Shown piece after piece: positions 44,776-53,997 of a DNA stretch of 64,000 nucleotides. Each line of letters begins with the position of its first letter. Position 1 is the stretch's first letter. The notes beneath the pieces were generated by a model, which saw only the letters and a list, made by a program, of their open reading frames with translations, ran no database searches and had not been told where the DNA came from. Origin of the DNA: Gymnodinialimonas phycosphaerae (lineage in GTDB: Bacteria; Pseudomonadota; Alphaproteobacteria; Rhodobacterales; Rhodobacteraceae); contig NZ_JAIMBW010000001.1 of the NCBI RefSeq assembly GCF_019195455.1, positions 62,001 to 126,000 of the forward strand, given 5' to 3'. The position numbers and the translations under genes are program-made.

Positions 44776-46887
44776 ATGATGACCCGAGCAGCCGAAGCGA
44801 CGTCCAATCAAGCCTCTGACGAAATCGACCTGATGGCCCTTCTGGGAGTGTTATGGCGCGGGAAGCTTTGGATCATGCTCGTCGCTGCGATTTTCGGTGC
44901 GTTGGCGATTTTCTATGGCACGCGTGTTGCGGTTCCCATGTATCCGGCGCGCGTCACGCTGGCGATGGATGCGCAGCAGCAGCAAGTCATCGGCGATATC
45001 GAAAGCATTTTCGGCGGTGGCGATGTCAGCCCCTTCACGATGAATACCGAATTCGAAATCCTGCGCTCGCGCACCCTGATCGGGCGCTTGGTCGATGAGA
45101 TGAACCTGACCGAAGACCCCGAGTTCAATCCCTTCCTGGCCGAGCCCGGCCTCCTGACCCGGCTGCGGATGTCCTGGACCGATTGGGAGCCGACGCCCCC
45201 GGACCCGGATCGCCTGCGCAACCGGGTCATTGATCGGGTGATTGGCCGTTTGTCGATCAGCAACATCCGCCTTTCCATGGCGTTCAACGTCGAGATCACG
45301 ACAACGGATCCCACGAAATCCATGGACATGGTCAACACCTTGGCCGAGATCTACATCGACAACCAGATCCGCAGAAAGCTGGATCAGGCGCAGCGTGCCA
45401 TCCAGTTCCTTTCCGAGCGCACGACCGAGCTGGAGGCCAGTGTGGAAGCGCTGGAGCAGGATCTTGCCCGCCGGATGGAGGAATCCGACGTTATCGATGC
45501 GGAACTTTTGCAGGCGCAAAACATTCAGCTGCGCGATCTGCGTTCGCGGGTGGAAGATGCGCAGGTCCGGTTGGCGGAAGACCGGTCGCTTCAGGTGGCG
45601 ATTGCGGAGGCTGATGATTTCGAAGCGCTGGTAACGCTTCTCGAAGGCACCCGTGACACCCGCTTCATCGGGATCATCCAGCGCTACCGTGCCGGACGCC
45701 TCGGAGAAGAGGCGACCCGTGTGGCCTTGGAGGGGATCGCGGATGACCTGGAAAACGACATTCGCCGCACGCAGATCCAACTGGCGTCGCTGCAAGCCTC
45801 CGCTGATGAGTTGTCGTCGCAGCTGGCCTTGCAATCGGACGAGTTGATCGCCATCCAGCAGCTGGAGCGCGAGGTCGAGGCATCGCGTCTTCTTTACGAG
45901 ACCTTCCTGACGCGTCTTCAGGAGGCCAGCATTCAGCAGGGTCTTGAAACTGCCGACAGCAGCGTGCTGTCCGCCGCCGTGCCCCGCGGGCGGTCGAGCC
46001 CGCGTATCGTGCGGTTGACGGCGGTTGCCCTGTTCCTTGGCGGCGTGATCGGCGCTGCGATTGCAATGTTCCGCGAGTGGCGTTTTGCCGGTTTCCGCAC
46101 CACCGATGAAGTACGCAGCATCACCGGAAGCTCTGTCCTTGGTGCGTTGCCCTCCATGGCGGTGCGCGGCCGCAAGGAAGTCTTGAAGTACCTCAAGGAC
46201 AAGCCGAACTCGGTTTTCGCCGAGTCCGTTCGAAACCTGCGGACATCGATCCTTATGGTGAACCCGGACAAGGAGCCGCAGGTGATCCTTGTGACGTCGT
46301 CCATCCCCGGCGAAGGCAAGACGACGATGTCGCTGTCGCTTGCGCGCTATATGGGATCGCTGGAAGGTCGGCGGGTTCTGTTGCTCGAGGCTGATATTCG
46401 CCGCCAGACCCTGCGGGCCTATGTCGATGATGAGCGACCCGAGGGCGTGAAGCTGCTCGATGTGTTGTTGGGCAAGGCCCGGCTTGAGAATGCCGACCTT
46501 TTCGATGCGGATCTTGGCGTCGAAGTGTTGATGGGGTCGGGGGGCGAATACAATGCGGCGGACCTCTTTGAATCGCGTCGCTTCGGTGATCTGATTACGC
46601 GCCTTCGCGATACCTATGACCACATCATCATCGACAGCCCCCCTGTCCTTGCCGTCCCGGACGCCCGCGTTTTGACGCGCTATGCGGATGCGACCATCTT
46701 TGCGATCCGCTGGGGCCACACCTCGCGCACGCAAGTTCGGCAGGGTCTTGATATGCTGGATTCCGTCGGACATCCGGCGGATGGAACCGTCTTGACGCAG
46801 GTCGATCAGCGCAAGATGAAGAGCTATGGGTACGGCGGCCAATACGGCTATGACGGGTATTCCTCGGGCTACTACGCCAAGGATTGA
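44776..46887 (+). CDS. Polysaccharide co-polymerase/BY-kinase (Wzz-Wzc-like)
   Basis: A 703-residue inner-membrane protein. The Wzz domain has a membrane segment near residue 35 and a long coiled coil (~200-390). A second membrane segment near 420 is followed by a cytoplasmic tyrosine kinase: Walker A SIPGEGKTTMSLS near 515, Walker A' VLLLEADIRR near 540 and Walker B HIIIDSPPVLAVPDAR near 620. The C-terminal tail is a tyrosine cluster (seven Tyr in the last 20 residues), the usual autophosphorylation site. It controls chain length or export of a capsule or exopolysaccharide, yet no glycosyltransferase is nearby. Confidence 0.9.
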   Translation: MMTRAAEATSNQASDEIDLMALLGVLWRGKLWIMLVAAIFGALAIFYGTRVAVPMYPARVTLAMDAQQQQVIGDIESIFGGGDVSPFTMNTEFEILRSRTLIGRLVDEMNLTEDPEFNPFLAEPGLLTRLRMSWTDWEPTPPDPDRLRNRVIDRVIGRLSISNIRLSMAFNVEITTTDPTKSMDMVNTLAEIYIDNQIRRKLDQAQRAIQFLSERTTELEASVEALEQDLARRMEESDVIDAELLQAQNIQLRDLRSRVEDAQVRLAEDRSLQVAIAEADDFEALVTLLEGTRDTRFIGIIQRYRAGRLGEEATRVALEGIADDLENDIRRTQIQLASLQASADELSSQLALQSDELIAIQQLEREVEASRLLYETFLTRLQEASIQQGLETADSSVLSAAVPRGRSSPRIVRLTAVALFLGGVIGAAIAMFREWRFAGFRTTDEVRSITGSSVLGALPSMAVRGRKEVLKYLKDKPNSVFAESVRNLRTSILMVNPDKEPQVILVTSSIPGEGKTTMSLSLARYMGSLEGRRVLLLEADIRRQTLRAYVDDERPEGVKLLDVLLGKARLENADLFDADLGVEVLMGSGGEYNAADLFESRRFGDLITRLRDTYDHIIIDSPPVLAVPDARVLTRYADATIFAIRWGHTSRTQVRQGLDMLDSVGHPADGTVLTQVDQRKMKSYGYGGQYGYDGYSSGYYAKD

Positions 46888-46999
46888 CAGGCACGGGGTA
46901 GGGGCCTCTCATCAGCCGCAGAGGTCTTGCAAGAACCGGCAGAAGGCGGGCGGGCCAAGATCCGCTACGGCGGTATGACCCGCCGAGAGAGGATACCGC

Positions 47000-47674
47000 A
47001 TGCAACCCTGGATTCATCTGGCCACGGCAAAGACGCCTCAGGGCGGTGACCTGCGCCTGTTGCGGCGTGGCACCGAGTATTCCATTCGCCTGGAGGGCGG
47101 GAACGAGTTGATGAATTCGCGCCTCAGTGGCTCGGAAGAGGCCTTGGCGACGTTGTCGTTCGAGCATTTGACCGACCGCGCCGCTCCTCGGGTGTTGATC
47201 GGCGGTCTTGGGATGGGCTTTACCTTGCGCGCCGCTCAAGAGGTAGCACCCCCTACCGCGCAGATCACGGTGGCCGAGATTGTGCCCGAACTGGTGTCGT
47301 GGGCCCAGGGGCCCATGGCCCCGGTTTTCGGGGAGTGCCTTGCCGATCCCAGGGTCAGCGTCGAAACGCAGGATGTCGCGGTCCTGATCCGGGCGGCGCG
47401 CGGGGCTTATGACGCGATCTTGCTGGACGTGGATAATGGGCCCGATGGGCTGACGCGGGCGGGGAACGATGGGCTTTATGCCGTCGAAGGGCTGAATGCG
47501 GCACGCCGGGCTTTGGCGAATGGCGGGATACTGGCGATCTGGTCCGCGCATCCGGACACGGCATTTACCAAACGGTTGTCGCAGTGTGGTTTCGATGCGC
47601 AGGTCCACGCGGTGCGGGCCAGTCGGGCCAAGCGGGGCAGCCGCCACACAATCTGGATCGCGCGCGCTGTCTGA
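47000..47674 (+). CDS. Spermidine-synthase-like methyltransferase-fold protein
   Basis: A 224-residue Rossmann-fold protein of the spermidine synthase-like family: the SAM-binding VLIGGLGMGFTLRAA near residue 65, TVAEIVPELVSWA near 90 and YDAILLDVDNGPDGL near 135. It lacks the N-terminal beta domain of true spermidine synthase and is shorter. GAGAGG precedes the ATG. Single gene; substrate unknown. Confidence 0.8.
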   Translation: MQPWIHLATAKTPQGGDLRLLRRGTEYSIRLEGGNELMNSRLSGSEEALATLSFEHLTDRAAPRVLIGGLGMGFTLRAAQEVAPPTAQITVAEIVPELVSWAQGPMAPVFGECLADPRVSVETQDVAVLIRAARGAYDAILLDVDNGPDGLTRAGNDGLYAVEGLNAARRALANGGILAIWSAHPDTAFTKRLSQCGFDAQVHAVRASRAKRGSRHTIWIARAV

Positions 47675-47984
47675 CGCATTTTAGTCCCGCCGATTTGGCG
47701 CGACGACGCGCGCGGGAGTGGTCGGGGCCGCGTTCGGCGCTGGTTTGTGTGCCGCGACGTTGGACATGGCCCTGCATTTCGGCCCTTTTTTCCAAGTGAA
47801 AAACGTGTGCTGTGAAATTTTCTTTTCAGTTTTTCAAATTTTTGTAAATTTAGTGACAGAACAAAATTTCACTCAATCGCCCGCGTTGATAATTATCTAC
47901 AACGCTGCGAACGTCACCGTGGGTAGTAGTTACCCTTGCTCGGATTGGGAGGTCCGGGTCTTTCAACAGTTCAGGGAGGAAGAC
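47675..47984. promoter_or_regulatory. AT-rich promoter region of the Liv-type operon with inverted repeat
   Basis: This 310 bp gap is clearly AT-rich at 47800-47900, unlike its surroundings. A perfect 10 bp inverted repeat GTGAAATTTT (47812-47821) / AAAATTTCAC (47863-47872) spans it with 41 bp between, and a smaller TGAAA/TTTCA pair lies within. These are plausible regulator half-sites around the promoter. Promoter boxes cannot be assigned with certainty. Confidence 0.5.
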
Positions 47985-49343
47985 ATGTCGAAAGGTAATT
48001 TTACCCGTCGTAGCATGCTCAAGACGGGCGTCGCCACCGGCGCAGCCCTCGCAGTACCAACCATTTTCACCGGCCGTGTTTGGGCCGATGGTCACACCGG
48101 ATTCACCAACGCGCCGGGTGAAGACACCGTAACGCTTGGCTTCAACGTGCCCCAGACCGGCGCCTACGCCGATGAAGGCGCGGACGAATTGCGCGCGTTC
48201 CAGCTGGCGGTTCAGCACTTGAACGGCGAAGGCGATGGCGGGATGCTGAACACCTTCTCGTCGCAAGTACTGGACGGCACCGGTATCCTTGGTCGCCGTG
48301 TTGAATATGTGACCGGTGACACGCAGACGTCGTCTGACGCGGCGCGGTCCTCCGCACGCTCGATGATCGAGCGTGATGGCGCGATCATGATCTCCGGCGG
48401 GTCGTCCTCGGGCGTGGCCGTGGCCGTGCAATCGCTCTGCCAGGACGCGGGTGTGATCTTCATGGCGGGTCTGACCCACGCGAACGACACCACCGGCAAG
48501 GACATGCGCGCCAACGGTTTCCGTCACTTCTTCAACACGGAGATGACAGGTCGCGCGCTGGCGCCGATCCTGGAAGGCCTCTATGGCACCGACCGCAAGG
48601 TCTACCACCTGACCGCCGACTACAACTGGGGCTGGTCGCAAGAGCGTTCCATCCGCGCCTATACCGAAGGCATGGGCTGGGAGACGGTCAACAATGTGCT
48701 GACGCCGGTTGGGGCTGGTGACTTCTCGTCCTACCTGACGCCGGTGGCGAACTCGGGCGCCGACGTGCTGATCCTGAACCACTACGGTGGGGACATGGTG
48801 AACTCGCTGACGCAAGCCGTTCAGTTCGGTCTGCGCGACATGCAGGCCAACGGCAAGAACTTCGAGATCGTAGTGCCGCTGTTCTCGCGTCTCATGGCGC
48901 GTGGTGCGGGCCCCGCGATTGCGAACATCCACGGTTCCACCAACTGGCACTGGTCGCTTCCCGATGAGGGCAGCCAAGCCTTCGTCCGGTCGTTCGGTAC
49001 CGAGTACGGCTTCCCGCCGTCCCAGGCCGCGCACACCTGCTACGTCCAGACGCTGCTTTATGCGGATGCCGTGGCGCGTGGCGGCTCGTTCAACCCCTGC
49101 TCCGTTGTCGAGGCCCTCGAAGGCTTCGAATTCGACGGCATGGGCAACGGCCCGACCCTCTACCGCGCCGACGATCACCAGTGCTTCAAAGACGTGCTGG
49201 TCGTGCGGGGTAAAGAGAACCCCGAGAACGAGTATGACCTTCTGGAAATCGTGGAAGTCACTCCTCGTGAGGCCGTTACCTACCCGGTCGATCACCCTGA
49301 CTTCGTCGAAGGCCAGCTCGGCACCTGCAACCCGGGCGCGTAA
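47985..49343 (+). CDS. Branched-chain amino acid/amide-type ABC substrate-binding protein (Tat-exported)
   Basis: A 452-residue periplasmic binding protein of the LivJ/Peripla_BP_6 type. It has a twin-arginine signal (FTRRSMLKTG) with a hydrophobic stretch and cleavage near VWADGH. The ligand-binding lobes contain LGFNVPQTGAYADEGADE near residue 48 and GGSSSGVAVAVQSLC near 135. GGGAGGAAG stands just before the ATG at 47985. It belongs to the downstream LivHMGF transporter. The ligand could be an amino acid, amide or urea. Confidence 0.9.
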   Translation: MSKGNFTRRSMLKTGVATGAALAVPTIFTGRVWADGHTGFTNAPGEDTVTLGFNVPQTGAYADEGADELRAFQLAVQHLNGEGDGGMLNTFSSQVLDGTGILGRRVEYVTGDTQTSSDAARSSARSMIERDGAIMISGGSSSGVAVAVQSLCQDAGVIFMAGLTHANDTTGKDMRANGFRHFFNTEMTGRALAPILEGLYGTDRKVYHLTADYNWGWSQERSIRAYTEGMGWETVNNVLTPVGAGDFSSYLTPVANSGADVLILNHYGGDMVNSLTQAVQFGLRDMQANGKNFEIVVPLFSRLMARGAGPAIANIHGSTNWHWSLPDEGSQAFVRSFGTEYGFPPSQAAHTCYVQTLLYADAVARGGSFNPCSVVEALEGFEFDGMGNGPTLYRADDHQCFKDVLVVRGKENPENEYDLLEIVEVTPREAVTYPVDHPDFVEGQLGTCNPGA

Positions 49344-49445
49344 TCCGAAATCCTCTGCCCCGGGCCATGCGTCCGAGGCAGGTCTTCTACGTGCCCTCCG
49401 CTTTCGGTGGGGGGCACTTCTTTTGGCAAACGGACGGGGAAAGCC

Positions 49446-50477
49446 ATGGAAGCGATCATCCTGCAAGTTCTGAACGGCCTCGACAAGGGCTCTGCCTATG
49501 CGCTGATTGCGTTGGGTTTGACGCTGATTTTCGGCACGCTTGGAGTGGTCAACTTTGCGCACGGCGCGCTATTCATGCTGGGGGCGTTCATCGCCGTCAC
49601 ACTGCGGCGCGTCTTCAACCTGTCGTTCCAGACCATCGATGAGACCCGGACAGACTTCCTGGGCAACGCGATGACGGTCAACACACCCTACGTCGAACAC
49701 TGGTTCGGCCCCGAGGTGGGCAGCACCATCATCGACTGGTCCGTCCCCCTTGCGGTCCTGGTCGCCATCCCCATCATGGGCCTTGTTGGTGTCATCATGG
49801 AACGCGGCCTTATCAAGCACTTCTACAAGCGCCCCCATGCAGACCAGATCCTTGTGACCTTCGGCCTCGCCATCGTTCTTCAAGAGATCATCAAAGCCTT
49901 CTACGGCGCCAACCCGATCCCCACGCCCGCCCCCGAAGCCTTCATCGGCTCTTTCGATTTCGGTGTCCTGCTTGGGTTTGATCCGTTCTCGATCATGTAT
50001 CCCTACTGGCGCCTGGTCTACTTCGGCTTCTCGGCCGTCATCATCGGCGCGGTCTTCGCCTTCTTGCGGTACACGACCTTCGGGATGGTCGTGCGCGCAG
50101 GCATGGCGGACCGGGAAACGGTGGGCCTTCTGGGCATCGACATCGACCGGCGCTTCGTCATCATGTTCGCCATCGCGGCCATCGTCGCGGGTCTTGCGGG
50201 TGTCATGTACACGCCGATCCTGTCGCCCAACTATCACATTGGCATGGACTTCCTTGTCCTCAGCTTTGTCGTGGTCGTGGTCGGCGGCATGGGCTCGTTG
50301 CCCGGCGCCGTCGCCGCAGGCTTCCTGTTGGGCATCCTGCAAAGCTTCGCATCGATGTCGCAAATCATCGAGATCGTCCCCGGCATCAACCAGGTCATCA
50401 TCTACCTCGTTGCCGTCGTCGTTCTATTGACCCGTCCCCGTGGCCTGATGGGCCGCAAAGGCGTGATGGAGGAGTAA
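49446..50477 (+). CDS. livH: LivH-type branched-chain amino acid ABC permease
   Basis: A 343-residue permease with about eight membrane segments. Family stretches [20 protein letters not shown] at the N terminus and [20 protein letters not shown] near residue 215 (the EAA-like cytoplasmic loop) are clear. It carries a ~50-residue insert between the first helices compared with E. coli LivH. ATG at 49446 follows GGGGAAA. Partner of the LivM-type permease 4 bp downstream. Confidence 0.9.
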   Translation: MEAIILQVLNGLDKGSAYALIALGLTLIFGTLGVVNFAHGALFMLGAFIAVTLRRVFNLSFQTIDETRTDFLGNAMTVNTPYVEHWFGPEVGSTIIDWSVPLAVLVAIPIMGLVGVIMERGLIKHFYKRPHADQILVTFGLAIVLQEIIKAFYGANPIPTPAPEAFIGSFDFGVLLGFDPFSIMYPYWRLVYFGFSAVIIGAVFAFLRYTTFGMVVRAGMADRETVGLLGIDIDRRFVIMFAIAAIVAGLAGVMYTPILSPNYHIGMDFLVLSFVVVVVGGMGSLPGAVAAGFLLGILQSFASMSQIIEIVPGINQVIIYLVAVVVLLTRPRGLMGRKGVMEE

Positions 50478-50481
50478 TACC

Positions 50482-51684
50482 ATGCTTGGTCTCAACAAAG
50501 CTGACGCCCGTCTATACCTGATCGTCGTCGCCATGCTGGTTCTTGCACCGTTCCTTCTGAACCCCTTTCCCGAGGGGTCCGGTATGGCGCAATTCAACGC
50601 GGGCTATCCCGACCTGATGCAAAAGCTGGTGATCTTCGGCATCTTTGCGGTGGGCTACAACATCCTATTCGGCCTCACCGGATACCTCTCGTTCGGTCAC
50701 GCGGCCTTCCTGGGCATCGGGTCTTTCTCGGGTGTGTGGGTGATGAAGCTGCTGACGATGAACGTCATCCCGGCGCTTCTGGTCGCTATGCTGGTTTCGG
50801 GCGTCTTTGCGCTGGCGATCGGGTACGTGTCCTTGCGGCGCTCGGGCATCTACTTCTCGATCCTGACGCTGGCCTTCGCGCAGATGTGCTACAGCCTCGC
50901 CTATTCGGTGCTGACACCCATCACCGGCGGTGAGACGGGCCTGACCTTGTCGCTGGATGATCCTCGGATCCTTGGCGTGAGCCAGACCGAGACCGGCAAC
51001 ATCCCGGTTCCGAACCTCTTCGGGCTCGATATGAGCGCCGCCACGACTATCGATGTGGGGGCGTGGAACTTCACCTTCAGCGCGGGCTACTACTTCGCTG
51101 CGGTGATCATGGGCTTTGCCTTCTACTTCTCGATCCGTCTGTTCCGGTCGCCTTTCGGCCTGATGCTGCGGGCGATCAAATCGAACCAGACCCGGATGAG
51201 CTATACTGGTCTGAACCCGCGTCCCTACACCTTGGCGGCCTTCGTGATCTCCGGCATGTATGCCGGTCTTGCGGGCGGCCTGATGGTGGCGATGGATCCG
51301 CTGGCCGGGTCCGAGCGGATGCTTTGGACGGCGTCGGGTGAGGTTGTCTTGATGACCATCCTTGGCGGCGCGGGCACCTTGATCGGCCCGATCCTGGGGG
51401 CGGGCGTCATCGCCTATCTGGAGTCCATCATCTCCACCATCGGCTCGACCGTTCTGTACAACTGGTTCAGTGGCCTGCCCGAGGGATTGTCCACGTTCCT
51501 CGTGAATATCATCTATCCCTTCGTGGGCTCTGGCTGGCACCTGACGCTGGGTTTGGTCTTCATGCTGGTGGTGATCTTCCTGCCGGGCGGCATCGTCGAG
51601 GGCGGCAAGCGCATCGGCGGCATATTCCGGCGCAAGAACAACGAGCCATCTGACACCAAGACCGCCGCAGAGCCGGGCGAATAG
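50482..51684 (+). CDS. livM: LivM-type branched-chain amino acid ABC permease
   Basis: A 400-residue permease with about nine membrane segments. The conserved [21 protein letters not shown] near residue 55 and the cytoplasmic loop [19 protein letters not shown] near 230 identify the family. The hydrophilic tail is rich in Arg, Lys and Glu. Forms the channel with LivH. Confidence 0.9.
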   Translation: MLGLNKADARLYLIVVAMLVLAPFLLNPFPEGSGMAQFNAGYPDLMQKLVIFGIFAVGYNILFGLTGYLSFGHAAFLGIGSFSGVWVMKLLTMNVIPALLVAMLVSGVFALAIGYVSLRRSGIYFSILTLAFAQMCYSLAYSVLTPITGGETGLTLSLDDPRILGVSQTETGNIPVPNLFGLDMSAATTIDVGAWNFTFSAGYYFAAVIMGFAFYFSIRLFRSPFGLMLRAIKSNQTRMSYTGLNPRPYTLAAFVISGMYAGLAGGLMVAMDPLAGSERMLWTASGEVVLMTILGGAGTLIGPILGAGVIAYLESIISTIGSTVLYNWFSGLPEGLSTFLVNIIYPFVGSGWHLTLGLVFMLVVIFLPGGIVEGGKRIGGIFRRKNNEPSDTKTAAEPGE

Positions 51685-51696
51685 GAGAACACGGGT

Positions 51697-52455
51697 ATGG
51701 GTATCCTTGAAGTAACGGGCGTGAACAAACGCTTCGGCGGCCTGCAGGCCTTGGGGGATGTGAACCTCAATGTGCAAGAAGGCGTTTGTCACGCGATCAT
51801 CGGCCCCAACGGGGCCGGTAAATCGACACTGCTCAACGTGTTGGTCGGAAAGCTGATCCCCGACAGCGGAACGGTCACGTTTGACGGCCAGAGCGTTCTG
51901 GGGCGCAAGCCGCACCAGATCAACCAGATGGGCATCAGCCGCGTGTTCCAGACGCCCGAGATCTTCGCCGATCAGACGGTGTTGGAAAACGTCTTGATCC
52001 CGTGCTTCGCGGGCCGCGATGGATCATTCCGGATGCATGCCTACGAATCCGTCGGCCAGGAGACGGACATCGTCACCCAGGCGATGGAAATGCTGCGCGA
52101 AGTGAATATGGAGAAGAAGACCGAGATGCTGGCAGGCTCGCTATCTCGCGGGGACAAAAGGCGGTTGGAGATGGCGATGTCGCTGGTCCAGAACCCCCGG
52201 CTGCTACTGCTCGATGAGCCGACGGCAGGCATGGCGCGGGCTGATACGAACAACACCATCGACCTGCTCAAGGAAATTCGGACCAACCGCAACATCACGA
52301 TGTGCATCATCGAGCATGACATGCACGTGGTCTTCAGCCTTGCGGACCGGATCACGGTTCTGGCTCAGGGCACGCCGCTGGTCGAAGACATTCCAGAGAA
52401 TATCAAAGGCCACCCCAAAGTTCGCGAAGCCTATCTTGGCGATGCAGAGGTTTGA
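51697..52455 (+). CDS. livG: LivG-type ABC ATPase
   Basis: A 252-residue ATPase: Walker A GPNGAGKST near residue 35, Q-loop VFQTPEIF, signature region LSRGDKRRLEMAMSL and Walker B LLLLDEPTAGMA, H-loop CIIEHDM. The signature departs from LSGGQ in the Liv-type manner (Gly-Asp-Lys). It energises the transporter with the LivF-type ATPase. Confidence 0.9.
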   Translation: MGILEVTGVNKRFGGLQALGDVNLNVQEGVCHAIIGPNGAGKSTLLNVLVGKLIPDSGTVTFDGQSVLGRKPHQINQMGISRVFQTPEIFADQTVLENVLIPCFAGRDGSFRMHAYESVGQETDIVTQAMEMLREVNMEKKTEMLAGSLSRGDKRRLEMAMSLVQNPRLLLLDEPTAGMARADTNNTIDLLKEIRTNRNITMCIIEHDMHVVFSLADRITVLAQGTPLVEDIPENIKGHPKVREAYLGDAEV

Positions 52456-52502
52456 GTTCTGTTCGCTAGACCTGGGGCTGCCCGCCTGATCGGAGATCAT
52501 AC

Positions 52503-53258
52503 ATGACTACCACTGCACCATTCGATCCCAACGCCAACCATGCCTCCACGGCGCCTGCGTTTCTGTCGGTTTGGGAACTCGATGCATACTACGGCGAAAG
52601 CTACATCGTCCAAAAGGTCAGCTTCAATGTCCACGAGGGTGAGATCCTGGCCCTTCTGGGCCGAAACGGCGCAGGCAAGACCTCGACCTTGCGCGCAATT
52701 GCGCGCGTCGACGATCCCGAGGTGCGCCATGGCGAGGTTTGGCTGGACCACAAGCCGCTCCACGAGATGAAAAGCTTTCAGGCCGCTGGCGCGGGCGTGG
52801 CGCTGGTGCCCGAGGATCGCCGGATCATTCCGGGCCTGACGGTGGAAGAGAACCTGAGGTTGGCACAGATCGCCCCGCCCCATGGCTGGTCGTTAGATCG
52901 TATCTACGAGCTGTTCCCGCGATTGGGCGAGCGGCGCAAGCAAGAGGGTGTGACGCTTTCGGGCGGCGAGCAGCAGATGCTTGCGATTGCGCGGGCCTTG
53001 GCGCGCGACATCAAGATTCTGCTGCTGGACGAGCCCTACGAGGGCCTCGCGCCGGTTATCGTGCAGGAAATCGCCAAGACCCTGAACATGATCCGTGACC
53101 AAGGCATCACGACAATCATCGTGGAGCAGAATGCCGTCGCTGCCCTGAAACTCGCTGATCGGGCCGTGATCCTCGATACCGGCAGCGTCGTTTTTGACGG
53201 CGATGCCAAGGAAGTGCTGGAAAATCAGGCCCTGCGCGAGGAATACCTCGCGATCTGA
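52503..53258 (+). CDS. livF: LivF-type ABC ATPase
   Basis: A 251-residue ATPase with Walker A GRNGAGKTS near residue 55, signature LSGGEQQMLAIARAL, Walker B LLLDEPYEGLAP and H-loop IVEQNA. Its N terminus is extended by ~20 residues. Last gene of the operon; an intrinsic terminator follows. Confidence 0.9.
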   Translation: MTTTAPFDPNANHASTAPAFLSVWELDAYYGESYIVQKVSFNVHEGEILALLGRNGAGKTSTLRAIARVDDPEVRHGEVWLDHKPLHEMKSFQAAGAGVALVPEDRRIIPGLTVEENLRLAQIAPPHGWSLDRIYELFPRLGERRKQEGVTLSGGEQQMLAIARALARDIKILLLDEPYEGLAPVIVQEIAKTLNMIRDQGITTIIVEQNAVAALKLADRAVILDTGSVVFDGDAKEVLENQALREEYLAI

Positions 53259-53282
53259 GGGGGCCTTTGACGCGACCCCATA

Positions 53283-53314
53283 AACCGCGCCGGAAAGATC
53301 CCGCGCGGTTTTTT
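53283..53314 (+). terminator. Intrinsic terminator of the Liv operon
   Basis: AACCGCGC (53283-53290) pairs perfectly with GCGCGGTT (53303-53310) over a 12 nt loop and runs into a six-T tract. It lies 25 bp after the livF stop and abuts the end of the convergent aldolase gene, where an A-run on the other strand could make it bidirectional. Confidence 0.85.
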
Positions 53315-53997
53315 CATGCCTTCGCGGTGGATGACACCGACGCGCGTGCTTCCGCCGCAGTGCCGTACTGCGGCAGGTCCGCCGAAGTCTTGCCGTGGGC
53401 GGCCATCAGGGTATCGCGGACGTAGGCGATGTGAGCAGTTTCCTCGATGATCTCGGCCAGATACTGGGCGGCCATCAGGCTTGACCCGACACCGATGGTA
53501 CCATGGTTGGCCAGCACGGCAGCGCGAATACTGGGGTCGCGGAACACCGGGCTGATCTCGACCTCGGTCTGGGGGCCGCCATTGGCAGACAGCGGGATCA
53601 GGGGCATGCGTCCGATCTTTTCGATGGTTTGCACCGTCAGGCACGGGATCTCGATCCCGGCCGAAGCATAGCCCGTGGCCCAGGGGCTGTGACAATGGAC
53701 AATCGCGTTGATGTCGTCGCGGATGCGATACAGATCAAGATGGAAATCCAGATCCTTGGAGGGCTTTAACGCGACTTCCGAGGGCAAGATCGTCCCGTCC
53801 AGCATCACCACCTGAAGGTTTTCTTGCGTACACTCATTGAACCCTGCGCCCGACGGTTTGATCACGATCGCATCCCGCCGTGCCAGCCGCGCCGAGAGGT
53901 TGCCGCCCGCATTGGTCTGCAAGTCCGCCACGAAGCAGCGCTTTGCGGTGGCGATAAGGGCGTCCATCACCTCGGATAGGTCGGGGAACTCAGACAT
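53314..53997 (-). CDS. Class II aldolase/adducin-family protein
   Basis: A 227-residue zinc aldolase or decarboxylase of the FucA/AraD/OtnC type. Zinc ligands are His-x-His in IVHCHSPWA near residue 100 and His in ANHGTIGVG near 165; the catalytic Glu is expected near LKPSKDLDFH. N-terminal TNAGGNLSARL binds phosphate. It overlaps the UPF0261 gene by 8 bp. With a UPF0261 gene and polyol-type transporter it probably acts late in sugar acid or polyol breakdown. Confidence 0.86.
   Translation of the reverse strand: MSEFPDLSEVMDALIATAKRCFVADLQTNAGGNLSARLARRDAIVIKPSGAGFNECTQENLQVVMLDGTILPSEVALKPSKDLDFHLDLYRIRDDINAIVHCHSPWATGYASAGIEIPCLTVQTIEKIGRMPLIPLSANGGPQTEVEISPVFRDPSIRAAVLANHGTIGVGSSLMAAQYLAEIIEETAHIAYVRDTLMAAHGKTSADLPQYGTAAEARASVSSTAKA

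Noticed and set aside
44851..46842. 663-residue minus-strand frame
   Set aside because: Antisense of the BY-kinase gene, no domain recognisable.
47718..47984. 89-residue N-terminal extension of the Liv-type binding protein
   Set aside because: The Tat signal and strong ribosome site place the start at 47985; the extension crosses the AT-rich promoter region.
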